Of a DNA stretch of 64,000 nucleotides, positions 44,789 to 53,726 are shown piece after piece. Positions within the stretch are counted from its first letter, which is position 1. Each line of letters starts with the position of its first letter. Origin of the DNA: Bacteroidota bacterium (lineage in GTDB: Bacteria > Bacteroidota > Ignavibacteria > UBA10030 > SZUA-254); the NCBI GenBank assembly GCA_036522515.1, contig DATDFQ010000024.1, positions 107,173 to 171,172 on the forward strand, written 5' to 3'. The position numbers and the translations under genes were made by a program. Below the pieces are notes generated by a model that worked only from the letters and a program-made list of their open reading frames with translations, ran no database searches and had not been told where the DNA came from.

Positions 44789-47389
44789 CTAGGCCGAATG
44801 TTTCATGGATTGGACGACATGCTTCAGATAGAGCGACGTGGATTGCGAATAGTCGATGTAGCTGTAGAGCGCCGCCGTCGCCACGATGACGAGGAGCAGG
44901 CCGGTGGCGTAGACTTTCAGAGGGAAGACGTCGTACACGATCGAGATCCCTTTCAAGAGCCGCATGAAGACCCAGAGGCTCACGAGTCCCACCAGCACGC
45001 CGACGGGCATGAGATAGGTGTCGGTTTCCATCGAGAGCCGGTAGAGGACCATTGCGACGGGGATAAAGATGACGAACGGGAGCATCGACCACATCGTGAT
45101 CGAAAAACAATGGTAAAAATAGACCCGGGCACGCGCCGTGATCGAGAGGATGCGCACCAGAAGGCTGAGGGAGCAGAGTCCGAAGAAGATCCCTCCCGAC
45201 GCCACCATGATGAACTTCACCGGGCTCCAGACGAGGCGCACCAGCCATTCCTTCGGGCCGTCCGAGAGGAACTGGCTCAGCACATTGTCGAAGACCACGT
45301 TGTCGCGGTAGTGCGAGCAGAGGCTCGAAAGGATCGTCGCCCACGTCACGGAGACGATCACCGCGAGAAAAATCGTATGGCCGTAGCTCAGGATCCGCTC
45401 GTCACGGACGTCCGCGAAAAAATTGTACGTCCGGAAGATGGATCGGTTGACCGATTCCCTGAAATGGCGGTTGCTGTTGTAGAGAAAAAAGAACGAGATC
45501 AGCGCGAAGATGCCGGCCAGGACATAGATGATGGGGGCGCTGGAGGAGAAGTTGCCGACCGGGAGCGCCTGCACTTTTTCCCCGTTAAAGACCGTCCGGG
45601 CGATGTCGAACGAGGTCCGCTTTTCCCGGTCGTAGGCGACAAGCCCCATGCTGTGCAGGTACGGGTCGTGCGAATGGGTGGATAGCGCGGGGCGGTCCGA
45701 CCGCCAGTCGTTGAAGGAGGCAAAAACCCCGCCGGCGATCTTTGTCGAGCTGACTGCTTCAAAACACTGGACGACAAGCCGTGCCTGGGACTCCATCGAG
45801 AGCGGGTCGCTGTACCCGTTGTGATTTCCGGGCTCGATGTCGCGGCTGTACTGGGTCACGATGATCGGCTTCTCCGGGTTCCTGGATTTCCAATCCTTCA
45901 GCTCTTCACGAAAGTCCTTCACGTCCCCGTCGGTGTGATTCACGACCATCATGTCGACGGATTCCCAGCAGGGGCTCTGCGACGGCTGGTTGGCAAAATA
46001 AACGAGCCGTGAATCGATCGCCTTGATGATATTGCGCATGCCGTTGACATAATCGCAAGCGCCCGACGCCGGCGTTTCGAATCCGTCTCCGATTCCCCAT
46101 GCGAGGACCGAGCTGTGGCGCTTGTCCCTCCAGACCATTTCCCGGATATAGGTCGCGGCGAGGTCTTCGTAATAGTCCTTGGCGAGAATCCCGGAGGGCA
46201 CCCCTCCAAGGGGGATCTCCTCCATCGCGAGAAGCCCATACCGGTCGCACAGGTTCAGCATATATGGATGCGGCGGATACGGGAAACGTATCAGGTTGGC
46301 GCCGAGCGCCTTGATCAACGCGATATCGCGTTCGAGCGATTCGTAGGTCATCGCTCCCCCGAACGACGCGTGGTCTTCCTGCCAGAGGACCCCCTTGAGG
46401 GAGACGAGGCTCTCGTTCACGAAGAGCCGCCCTCCGACCCACTTCAGGTCCCTCATGCCGACATCGATGTCATACTCATCCAGGACCGTGACCTCTTTGT
46501 TCGCGAGGCGGACGATCTCGCACTTGAAAACATACAGGTCGGGGGATTCCGGCGACCATGTTTTCGGGGAGGGGAGAACCACGTCGGCGTTCACCGTGAG
46601 CGACTTGTTCGCCGGCGAGGCGAACGTGTTGATCCCGCTGCGCCCGGTCATTTCGCCGGTGAGCTTGTCGTAGACTTCGACCTGCACGCCGAGATACTGG
46701 CCCGGAGCGAACACGGTGTTGGATCCCCTGTCGGAGATCTCCGCCTGAACCGAGACCTTGCGGTTCCTGTTCGGCTCTGAGGGGGGATACGTCACTGCGA
46801 CATCATCGATGGAGAGTCGGGGAGCGCCGAGGATATAGAGATCGCGGAGGATCCCGCCGTAGGTTCTCCAACCGCCCACCGGCTGCCTGAGGGGTAGAGT
46901 AGTCGCGGGGGTCAACTCGTTGTCGACGGAGACCCTGATCGAATTATCCTTGCCGACCTGGAGAGTATTCGGAGGAATCGCGAGCACGAAGGACGAATAG
47001 CCGCCCATGTGCCGGCCGATGAAGTTGCCGTTGATGAAGATTTCACACTGATAGTTGATCCCGTAGGCCACGAGGCTGAACGCGTACTTGTCGAGCTGCT
47101 CTGGCTTCACGTCGAAAGACCTCTGGAAGGTGACTTTTCCCGTGAAGTCGTAGGCGCTCGGGACGGAGACGGTATTCCAGCTCTTTCCGTCAAGCGTGTA
47201 CTCCCAGGAGCCCGAAAGGTCGAGTTTTTCGCGTGTGGGAACGTCGGAGTACATCGCGGCGTCCGCGCCGGTACGTGTGGGCTGGCCATTTTGGAAAAAC
47301 CTGATGCCTGAAACGGTAGGTTGTGAGGTTCCAGGAGATGGAATAAGAAAAGCGAAAAGCGCATAGAGGAAAAATCTGCGCAATATCAA
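44789..47389 (-). CDS. GH2-fold protein with six-helix membrane domain, predicted inactive
   Basis: About 866 aa. The start is uncertain: the promoter at 47520-47548 rules out anything upstream, leaving TTG at 47389 (gives an ideal signal peptide) or GTG at 47449. After MILRRFFLYALFAFLIPSPGTSQ come a GH2 sugar-binding jelly-roll (about 55-190, LSGSWEYTLDG, AYGINYQCEIFING), an Ig-like domain (190-305) and a TIM-barrel-like domain (310-600). Where GH2 enzymes have GNE the sequence is WGIGDGFE (residues 431-438), and the nucleophile motif (T/S)EY is VTQY (511-514). Both catalytic glutamates are thus missing. Residues 618-845 form about six membrane helices. Likely a carbohydrate-binding or sensing pseudoenzyme facing the periplasm. 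It precedes smc by 9 nt. Confidence 0.72.
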   Translation of the reverse strand: MILRRFFLYALFAFLIPSPGTSQPTVSGIRFFQNGQPTRTGADAAMYSDVPTREKLDLSGSWEYTLDGKSWNTVSVPSAYDFTGKVTFQRSFDVKPEQLDKYAFSLVAYGINYQCEIFINGNFIGRHMGGYSSFVLAIPPNTLQVGKDNSIRVSVDNELTPATTLPLRQPVGGWRTYGGILRDLYILGAPRLSIDDVAVTYPPSEPNRNRKVSVQAEISDRGSNTVFAPGQYLGVQVEVYDKLTGEMTGRSGINTFASPANKSLTVNADVVLPSPKTWSPESPDLYVFKCEIVRLANKEVTVLDEYDIDVGMRDLKWVGGRLFVNESLVSLKGVLWQEDHASFGGAMTYESLERDIALIKALGANLIRFPYPPHPYMLNLCDRYGLLAMEEIPLGGVPSGILAKDYYEDLAATYIREMVWRDKRHSSVLAWGIGDGFETPASGACDYVNGMRNIIKAIDSRLVYFANQPSQSPCWESVDMMVVNHTDGDVKDFREELKDWKSRNPEKPIIVTQYSRDIEPGNHNGYSDPLSMESQARLVVQCFEAVSSTKIAGGVFASFNDWRSDRPALSTHSHDPYLHSMGLVAYDREKRTSFDIARTVFNGEKVQALPVGNFSSSAPIIYVLAGIFALISFFFLYNSNRHFRESVNRSIFRTYNFFADVRDERILSYGHTIFLAVIVSVTWATILSSLCSHYRDNVVFDNVLSQFLSDGPKEWLVRLVWSPVKFIMVASGGIFFGLCSLSLLVRILSITARARVYFYHCFSITMWSMLPFVIFIPVAMVLYRLSMETDTYLMPVGVLVGLVSLWVFMRLLKGISIVYDVFPLKVYATGLLLVIVATAALYSYIDYSQSTSLYLKHVVQSMKHSA

Positions 47390-47519
47390 GATGGATTCGA
47401 TTTTCTTGGCGTCAGTCTGTTTATCTCTGTGCGCAATGGACTGTATCACCGACCGCAATCGGGAGGGATTTCGGGTATGTCGGAACTCCGAATTACGAGC
47501 GCTTTGGGTGATAGGCCGT

Positions 47520-47548
47520 AATATAACAAAAAAGGGGGGCGAAAGCAA
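47520..47548 (-). promoter_or_regulatory. Predicted promoter of the GH2-like gene and smc
   Basis: On the minus strand TTGCTT (47543-47548), 17 bp, then TATATT (47520-47525). The same -35 hexamer TTGCTT occurs 17 bp from the -10 box of the nagK-like gene. It excludes start codons upstream of about 47512. Confidence 0.6.
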
Positions 47549-47666
47549 CGAAAATATGAGGATTTACAGGGGATTCCGGCTAAATCGGTTGAAGGAGAGG
47601 CGGACAAAAACCGGGGAGCGAACATGACCGGAGAGGCCGGACGTTCTGCCAGAATTTGAAATCAGA

Positions 47667-48440
47667 TTACTGGTGAGTTGCCTCGACTCCCGCCTGGACG
47701 ATGGCCATGAAACTCTCTGTCTTCAGGCTCGCCCCGCCGATCAAACCTCCGTCGATATCGGACTGTGAAAAGAGGTCTAAAGCGTTGCTATTGTTGACGC
47801 TACCGCCATATTGGATGATAGTTTTCTCCGCCACGGCCCAGGAAAACAACTGTCCGATCGTTTTGCGGATAAGCTTGTGGGCGGCGTTTGCCTGGTCTGG
47901 AGTTGCGGTCTTCCCCGTCCCGATCGCCCAGACCGGCTCGTAGGCCACCACGACCTTCCCCATGTCGGCGGAGGAGAGTTCGTGGAGGCCGCCTTTGATC
48001 TGGGTCGAGATGACCTGATCGGCGAGGCCTTTCTCCCGCTCTTCAAGCGTCTCGCCGACGCACATGATGGGAAGGAGCCCGGCGGCGAGGGCCTTCTTGA
48101 CCTTGGCGTTCACCAGCTCGTCGTTCTCCTTGAAGTACTGACGGCGTTCCGAGTGACCGAGTATGACATATTCGCAACCGGTCGCGAGGAGCATTTTTGC
48201 GGAGATCTCTCCGGTGTAGGCGCCGTCGTCGAACTTCGACATGTTCTGGGCTCCGAGCTTCATCGGAGAATCCTTCAACAGGGTCTTCGCGATGACGAGC
48301 GAGGTGAAGGGAGGGCAGACGACGATGTCGATCTCGTTCCGGAAGTCTTTCAGGCGCGTCTTCAGTTCGTTGATGAGCGCGGCGGTTTCGTGGATGTCCT
48401 TGTTCATCTTCCAATTACCGGCGACAATTTTCTTTCTCAT
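47667..48440 (-). CDS. tpiA: Triose-phosphate isomerase
   Basis: 257 aa, interconverts DHAP and glyceraldehyde-3-phosphate. NWKMN gives catalytic Lys11; GHSERRQYF gives the His electrophile; AYEPVWAIGTGKTATP gives the catalytic Glu and flexible loop; GGSVN and GLIGGASL bind phosphate. Complete and normal length. A hairpin with T-tract sits 28 nt before its ATG, so its own promoter is not obvious. Confidence 0.97.
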   Translation of the reverse strand: MRKKIVAGNWKMNKDIHETAALINELKTRLKDFRNEIDIVVCPPFTSLVIAKTLLKDSPMKLGAQNMSKFDDGAYTGEISAKMLLATGCEYVILGHSERRQYFKENDELVNAKVKKALAAGLLPIMCVGETLEEREKGLADQVISTQIKGGLHELSSADMGKVVVAYEPVWAIGTGKTATPDQANAAHKLIRKTIGQLFSWAVAEKTIIQYGGSVNNSNALDLFSQSDIDGGLIGGASLKTESFMAIVQAGVEATHQ

Positions 48441-48467
48441 GGCACAATTTCAGTTTTGTGATCGAAT

Positions 48468-48493
48468 GAAAAACCCGCAAGCTAAAGCTTGCG
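48468..48493 (-). terminator. Hairpin repeat with T-tract, terminator-like
   Basis: On the minus strand CGCAAGCTTTAGCTTGCG is followed by GGTTTTTC. An 8-bp perfect stem and five T make it a plausible intrinsic terminator for the gatB operon. It is also a member of the GGCTACC-tailed hairpin family, which suggests that some of these repeats act as terminators. Confidence 0.6.
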
Positions 48494-48682
48494 GCTACCG
48501 GGTCTTCAGCCGATTCGGTAGCCGCAGCCTTTAGGCTGCGGTAAGGTACAGTGTCGATGTAGGGGCGGGGCATGCCCCGCCCGGACGGACAGATATTTCG
48601 TAATCACCCCGGGCGACGCATGCGTCGCCCCTACAAAAACCGACCTCCACCGATTCGGTAGCCGCACCCTTTAGGCTGCGGT
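48476..48682. repeat. Five intergenic hairpin repeats between tpiA and gatB
   Basis: CGCAAGCTAAAGCTTGCG+GGCTACC (48476-48500), GGTAGCCGCAGCCTTTAGGC.. (48517-48542), a perfect 20-bp palindrome GGGCGGGGCATGCCCCGCCC (48563-48582), a second perfect palindrome GGGCGACGCATGCGTCGCCC (48611-48630) and another GGTAGCCGCA unit ending by the gatB stop. No gene is seen in these 241 bases. Confidence 0.88.
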
Positions 48683-50142
48683 CATTTCTTCCCGAGAGCT
48701 TTTCTAATCAGGTCGTTCACGATCTTCGGGTTGGCCTTTCCCTTCGTCGCTTTCATCACTTCGCCCACGAAAAAACCGAAGACGTTTTCGTTGCCGTCCC
48801 GGAATTTCTTCACCTGAGCGGGATTTTTCGACAGAACTTCCTCCACCACCGCCCCGATGGCCCCTTCGTCGGATAGCTGAACGAGTCCCTTCCTTTTTAC
48901 GACCTCCGCCGGACTCTCTCCGGACACAAGCATCTCCGTGAAAACATCCTTCGCGATCTTCCCGCTGATCGTCCCGTCCGAAATCAGCCGGATCATCGCG
49001 CCGAGCCTATCCGGCCGTATCGGAAAGCCCTCGATGCCTATCTTCCGCTCCCCCACGACCCGCAAGACATCCGTCATGACCCAGTTGCTCGCCGATTTTG
49101 CGTTCCCCGCATTCCGATCCCCCAACTCGCCGAGAAGCGATTCAAAGTAATCGGCATATCCCTTTTCAGAGGTGAGCACGTCCGCGTCGTATTTGGGCAA
49201 GCCGAGCTTGTCGACGAGGCGATCGCGTCTCGCGGTCGGATGCTCGGGGAGCGAAGCCTGGATCTGGTGTACCCAGCCCTCATCGACATGCACCGGCACG
49301 AGGTCGGGCTCGGGAAAGTACCTGTAGTCGTGCGCCTCCTCCTTGCTTCGCATCGGGTGGGCTTCGTTCCGGTCGGCGTCCCAGAGAAGTGTCTCCTGTT
49401 CCACGGAGCCTCCCTCCTCGAGCAGGGCGATCTGCCTTCCGATCTCGAACTCGAGCGCGCGCTCGACGTTCCGGAAGGAGTTCATGTTCTTCACCTCGGT
49501 TTTCGTTCCGAGTTTCTTCTCTCCCTTTGCACGGACGGAGACGTTCGCATCGCAGCGGAGGCTTCCCTCCTCCATGTTCCCGTCGCAGATCCCGAGGTAG
49601 GTCACGATCTGGCGGATTTTGTGAAGAAACAGGTATGCGTCTTTCGGCGAGCGCAAATCGGGTTCGCTCACGATTTCGATCAACGGGACTCCGCACCGGT
49701 TGACGTCCACAAGCGTGTCCGGCCCCTGATCGTGAATCGATTTCCCCGCATCTTCTTCCATGTGAATACGGGTGATCCCGATCCTCGTGCGGCCCCCCTC
49801 CTCCTTGTCGATCTCGACAAAACCCTTCGTGCAGATCGGCGACTCGTACTGTGAGATCTGGTACCCCTTCGGCAGGTCAGGATAGAAATAGTTTTTTCGC
49901 GCAAAGATGGAATTGGGCGCGATCGCGCAGTTCGTGGCGAGGCCCATACGGATGGCAAACTCGACGAGGTTCTTATTGAGGACGGGGAGCGATCCCGGCA
50001 ATCCCAGGCAAATCGGACAGACGTTCGTGTTCGGTTCGTTTCCGAATGTCGCCGGACAGCCGCAAAACGCCTTCGAAGACGTCAGGAGCTGCGCGTGGAC
50101 TTCCAATCCGATGACAGGCTCGTAGCCCTCGGTCGGCTTCAA
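48682..50142 (-). CDS. gatB: Aspartyl/glutamyl-tRNA(Asn/Gln) amidotransferase subunit B
   Basis: 486 aa. It recognises misacylated Glu-tRNA(Gln) or Asp-tRNA(Asn) and activates it for amidation. [49 protein letters not shown] shows the zinc-binding Cys pairs and GHLD-like start; [26 protein letters not shown] and [11 protein letters not shown] are typical. The C-terminal YqeY-like tail ends [19 protein letters not shown]. gatA and gatC are elsewhere. The ATG overlaps the DinB-family stop by ATGA. Confidence 0.97.
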   Translation of the reverse strand: MKPTEGYEPVIGLEVHAQLLTSSKAFCGCPATFGNEPNTNVCPICLGLPGSLPVLNKNLVEFAIRMGLATNCAIAPNSIFARKNYFYPDLPKGYQISQYESPICTKGFVEIDKEEGGRTRIGITRIHMEEDAGKSIHDQGPDTLVDVNRCGVPLIEIVSEPDLRSPKDAYLFLHKIRQIVTYLGICDGNMEEGSLRCDANVSVRAKGEKKLGTKTEVKNMNSFRNVERALEFEIGRQIALLEEGGSVEQETLLWDADRNEAHPMRSKEEAHDYRYFPEPDLVPVHVDEGWVHQIQASLPEHPTARRDRLVDKLGLPKYDADVLTSEKGYADYFESLLGELGDRNAGNAKSASNWVMTDVLRVVGERKIGIEGFPIRPDRLGAMIRLISDGTISGKIAKDVFTEMLVSGESPAEVVKRKGLVQLSDEGAIGAVVEEVLSKNPAQVKKFRDGNENVFGFFVGEVMKATKGKANPKIVNDLIRKALGKK

Positions 50143-50678
50143 CCCTTGCCTTTCCTGAACGCCTTCCCGATCTGTTCGATCTGTTTCACATGATTGATGT
50201 CATGCCCGGCGATCATCTGCACCATCCGCTCGATGGTTTCCTTTCCCCGCTCCTCGTGCATGCCCCACCGCTTCCACTCGTTCGGGGCGAGAGATTCAAG
50301 GAGCGCGATGTTCTCCTCCCGCATTTTGATAAAGAGATCGAGTTTTCGTCTGCAATCCGCAGATTCGTAGCGGAGATTGTCCGCCCACTTGTCCTGGTCG
50401 TACGCCTGGATCGGGCGTCCCGATTCGGCGATCGCCAGCCGGTACCGGTACGAAGTGACGAACTCGGCGTCGCAGAGATGCGCCACGATCTGCGAGACCG
50501 TCCACTTTCCCTTCGAGAGGGGAGTCCGGAGGTCGCGGTCCTTGAGCCCTTGTAAGGATTTTTTGAGCGCCCCCGGGGTGCGCTTGTAAACGGCGAACGG
50601 GTCCTTTCCCAGGAGGTTCGAGAGGATGCGCCTGGTGTAAGGGTCCTTGATGCCTGTGACGTCTTTGATCGGTTTCAT
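50139..50678 (-). CDS. DinB family protein (putative thiol transferase)
   Basis: 179 aa, four-helix DinB-like fold. The metal-site histidines are recognisable in [14 protein letters not shown] and [13 protein letters not shown] (H..H triad). Members are metal-dependent, and some use bacillithiol or mycothiol; no specific substrate can be read. It is translated together with gatB (ATGA overlap), and sucC lies 40 bp upstream. Confidence 0.85.
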   Translation of the reverse strand: MKPIKDVTGIKDPYTRRILSNLLGKDPFAVYKRTPGALKKSLQGLKDRDLRTPLSKGKWTVSQIVAHLCDAEFVTSYRYRLAIAESGRPIQAYDQDKWADNLRYESADCRRKLDLFIKMREENIALLESLAPNEWKRWGMHEERGKETIERMVQMIAGHDINHVKQIEQIGKAFRKGKG

Positions 50679-50718
50679 GAGTCACCTCAGAGAAATTGGC
50701 GGAACGGTAAAGAGAGAA

Positions 50719-51882
50719 TCAGCTTCTGATCGTCTTGGTCACTTTATCGGCGGCGTCCTGGAGCGTGGATGCCACCGCAAAATTCAAACCGGAGTTGGCG
50801 AGGATTTGTCTCGCTTCTTTGGCGTTCGTCCCCTCCAGGCGCACGACGACCGGCACGCCGACGTGGACGTTCCTCGCCGCCTCGACGACTCCGTTCGCGA
50901 CGCGGTCACACCGTACGATCCCGCCGAAAATGTTGATGAGGACGGCTTTGACGTTCTTGTCGGAGAGGATGATCTTGAAGCCGTTCGAGACCGTCTTCAC
51001 GTTCGCTCCGCCCCCCACGTCCAGAAAATTTGCCGGCTCTCCTCCCGCGAGCTTGATGATATCCATCGTCGCCATGGCGAGGCCCGCGCCGTTGACCATG
51101 CATCCGACGTTTCCGTCGAGCTTGATGTAATTCAGATTGTGCTTCGACGCCTCGATCTCGAGCGGCTCTTCCTCATCCGGATCGCGCAGTTCCGCAAATT
51201 CCGGATGCCTGGCGAGGGCGTTGTCGTCGAAATTGATCTTCGCGTCGAGCGCAAGGACGGCCCCGCCTGTCGTGACTACGAGAGGATTGATCTCGGCGAG
51301 CGACGCGTCCGAAGCCTGGTAGGCGTTATAGAGCGCCAAGAGAAACCGGACTCCGGACTTGAACGCATCCCCGGTCAGGCCGAGGCCGAAAGCGAGGGAC
51401 CGTGCCTGGTACTCGCGGAACCCGATCGCGGGATCGACCGCTTCCTTGAGGATCAGTTCCGGATGTTCTTCCGCGACCTGCTCGATTTCCACACCCCCCT
51501 GGCTCGAAGCCATCACCACATCCTGAGAGCGGGACCTGTCGAGCGTCACCCCCAGGTAGAGCTCTCGGGCGATCGAGATGCCCTGCTCGACGAGGAGGCG
51601 CTTGACGATTCTCCCCTCAGGGCCGGTCTGGTGCGTGACAAGCCGCATCCCGAGAATCTGCGTGGCGAGACTCCGCACTTCCTCGAGCGACTTCGCGACC
51701 TTGACGCCGCCCCCTTTCCCTCTGCCGCCGGCGTGGATCTGGGCTTTTACGACCCAGAGATTGCCGCCGAGGCGCCGGGCGACCTCCACCGCTTCATCGG
51801 GAGTGAACGCCGGCCCTCCCTCGGGGACAGGCACATTGAATTTTCTGAGGATGCTCTTTCCCTGGTATTCGTGTATTTTCAT
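50719..51882 (-). CDS. sucC: Succinate-CoA ligase, beta subunit
   Basis: 387 aa from the ATG at 51882, which overlaps the aldehyde dehydrogenase stop as ATGA; the frame beyond it is a shadow. ATP-grasp start [22 protein letters not shown], then [25 protein letters not shown] for metal/nucleotide, and the CoA-side GGGANVKTV and [16 protein letters not shown]. It makes succinyl-CoA reversibly in the TCA cycle with SucD, not present here. Length is that of the E. coli protein. Confidence 0.96.
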   Translation of the reverse strand: MKIHEYQGKSILRKFNVPVPEGGPAFTPDEAVEVARRLGGNLWVVKAQIHAGGRGKGGGVKVAKSLEEVRSLATQILGMRLVTHQTGPEGRIVKRLLVEQGISIARELYLGVTLDRSRSQDVVMASSQGGVEIEQVAEEHPELILKEAVDPAIGFREYQARSLAFGLGLTGDAFKSGVRFLLALYNAYQASDASLAEINPLVVTTGGAVLALDAKINFDDNALARHPEFAELRDPDEEEPLEIEASKHNLNYIKLDGNVGCMVNGAGLAMATMDIIKLAGGEPANFLDVGGGANVKTVSNGFKIILSDKNVKAVLINIFGGIVRCDRVANGVVEAARNVHVGVPVVVRLEGTNAKEARQILANSGLNFAVASTLQDAADKVTKTIRS

Positions 51883-53435
51883 TTTATCTTCTCCGCCATC
51901 GACTTCGCCTGCAGGAAGAGGAGAAGATAATCCTGTCCACCCGCCTTCGAGTCGGTGCCGCTCATGTTGAAGCCGCCGAACGGGTGCGCTCCCACCATCG
52001 CCCCGGTGCATTTCCGGTTGAGATAGAGGTTGCCGCAGAAGAATTCCCGTTTCGCCTTCTCGATTTTTTTCTTGTTCTTCGAATAGACTCCGCCCGTGAG
52101 CCCGAACTCCGTGTTATTGGCGATCTCGATCGCATGGTCGAAATCGCGAGCCTTGATGACAGCGAGCACCGGCCCGAAAATCTCTTCCTGGGCGATCGTC
52201 GCCTTCGGCTCGACATCCGCCACGACCGTGGGCCGGATGAAATAACCGTTCCCGCCCGCGGCTGCGCCGCCCGCCACAACCCGGCCGCCTTCCTTGCGCG
52301 CGGTTCCGACATAGCCGAGAATCTTTTCCATCGAGCCCTTGTTGATTACCGGCCCCATGTAATTTGCCAGCTCTTTCGCCTGGCCTACCGTGATCGATTC
52401 TGCGCGCTTGGCAAGAAGGTCCACGAACTTGTCATAGATCTTCTCGTCCACGATCACACGCGAGCAGGCGGAACATTTCTGCCCCTGGAAGCCGAAGGCC
52501 GAGACAGTAACGCCCGCCGCCGCCTCGTCTAGGTCGGTTTCGTGGTCGACGATGATCGAATCCTTCCCGCCCATCTCGGCCACGATCCGCTTGAGCCAGA
52601 TCTGACCCGGCTGAACCTTCGAACCTTCCGTGTTGATATGGATCCCGACTTCCTTCGAACCCGTGAAGGCGATGAACCTGATCTTCGGATGCGTCACAAG
52701 CGTGTTACCGACCGCGTCGCCGGGGCCGCTCACGAAATTGATCACGCCCGGAGGGAGGCCCGCTTCTTCCATCACCTCCATGAATTTGTACCCGACCAGG
52801 GGTGAGTCGCTCGATGGTTTCAGGACGACGGTGTTTCCGGCGACAACCGCCGCGCTTGCCATCCCGGCGAGGATCGCCAGGGGGAAATTCCAGGGAGGAA
52901 TCACCACACCGACTCCGAGCGGAAGATAAACGAGCTCGTCTTTTTCGCCCGGCAACTGGACAGCCGGTTTCGCCGCCGCGTACCGGATCATTTCCCGGCC
53001 ATAAAATTCCAAAAAGTCGATCGCCTCCGCCACGTCCGCGTCCGCTTCGGGCCATGACTTTCCCACTTCGAGAATTTCCGCCGCATTCAGCTCATACCTT
53101 CGCTTGCGCATGATCTGCGCGGCTTTAAAAAGGTAGCCCGCCCGCTTTTCCGGATCGACATACCGCCAGGTCTCGAAGGCTTTGAGGGCGGCATTGAGCG
53201 CGAGGACCGCAGAATCGGGCGTCCCTTTTTGGAACACTCCGACGACCTGGTCCGGGTTGGAGGGATTAAGGGATTTCAGCTTGTTAGGCGCGGTGACGCG
53301 CTCGCCGCCGATGATGTTCGGGTATTCCGCGCCGAGTTTGGCTTCGAGGGCCGTGATCGCGTCCTGCTGTTTCTTCCGGTGTTCCGGGGTGGCCCAGTTG
53401 GTGTACGATTCGTTCTTAAATTTTGGGATTGGCAT
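51879..53435 (-). CDS. pruA: L-glutamate gamma-semialdehyde dehydrogenase (P5C dehydrogenase)
   Basis: 518 aa aldehyde dehydrogenase that turns glutamate semialdehyde (from proline or arginine) into glutamate with NAD+. [34 protein letters not shown] gives the catalytic Asn and cofactor site, EMGGKD gives Glu287 and GQKCSACSR gives the nucleophile Cys321. The N-terminal [10 protein letters not shown] region and the C-terminal [26 protein letters not shown] are typical of the monofunctional 1-pyrroline-5-carboxylate type. No proline dehydrogenase gene is adjacent. First gene of the pruA-sucC-dinB-gatB run; AAGGA precedes the ATG. Confidence 0.92.
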   Translation of the reverse strand: MPIPKFKNESYTNWATPEHRKKQQDAITALEAKLGAEYPNIIGGERVTAPNKLKSLNPSNPDQVVGVFQKGTPDSAVLALNAALKAFETWRYVDPEKRAGYLFKAAQIMRKRRYELNAAEILEVGKSWPEADADVAEAIDFLEFYGREMIRYAAAKPAVQLPGEKDELVYLPLGVGVVIPPWNFPLAILAGMASAAVVAGNTVVLKPSSDSPLVGYKFMEVMEEAGLPPGVINFVSGPGDAVGNTLVTHPKIRFIAFTGSKEVGIHINTEGSKVQPGQIWLKRIVAEMGGKDSIIVDHETDLDEAAAGVTVSAFGFQGQKCSACSRVIVDEKIYDKFVDLLAKRAESITVGQAKELANYMGPVINKGSMEKILGYVGTARKEGGRVVAGGAAAGGNGYFIRPTVVADVEPKATIAQEEIFGPVLAVIKARDFDHAIEIANNTEFGLTGGVYSKNKKKIEKAKREFFCGNLYLNRKCTGAMVGAHPFGGFNMSGTDSKAGGQDYLLLFLQAKSMAEKIK

Positions 53436-53551
53436 TTAGATCCTTGTTAAATTGGGTTGCCTCGACGCCTGCCTCCCGGAGGATCCGACATCTCATTAGA
53501 GACCAGCGAGAACGAGAAATTAAATCTGGAATTGAAGGTGATCTTCGGGGA

Positions 53552-53582
53552 AATATACGAAAATTTCCCGAATGGTTTTCAA
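53552..53582 (-). promoter_or_regulatory. Predicted pruA operon promoter
   Basis: On the minus strand TTGAAA (53577-53582), 19 bp, then TATATT (53552-53557), with TATATTTC also approximating the Bacteroidota -7 box. The spacer is longer than in the other promoters, so confidence is moderate. Confidence 0.45.
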
Positions 53583-53618
53583 CGGGTCATGCCACAGGTT
53601 GGCCGTCTTTCTCTCCAG

Positions 53619-53697
53619 CTCGTCATGCTGACATGCTCCTGGTCAGCATCTTTCAACTCTTTTATAAAGATCCCGACCTGAAACATGTCGGGATGAC
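53619..53697. repeat. Two intergenic hairpin repeats
   Basis: 53619-53652 is identical over 34 nt to 41136-41169. 53669-53697 is GATCCCGACCTGAAACATGT then CGGGATGAC, whose arms pair perfectly (GAC/GTC). They lie between pruA and the GH3-fusion gene; the 291-nt spacer otherwise holds only the pruA promoter. Confidence 0.85.
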
Positions 53698-53726
53698 GGC
53701 AAAAGAGGAAAATGCGAACCTACCAT

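Noticed and set aside
41327-45685. Very long plus-strand open frame (about 1450 codons) opposite smc and the GH2-like gene
   Set aside because: Antisense to well-supported genes and rich in Arg, Asp, Glu and Leu without domain order; a GC-rich third-position artefact. The same holds for plus-strand frames at 33187-36813 (opposite ppdK/queA), 14291-17113 (opposite lepA/lepB) and 10472-12451 (opposite the DUF2723 gene).
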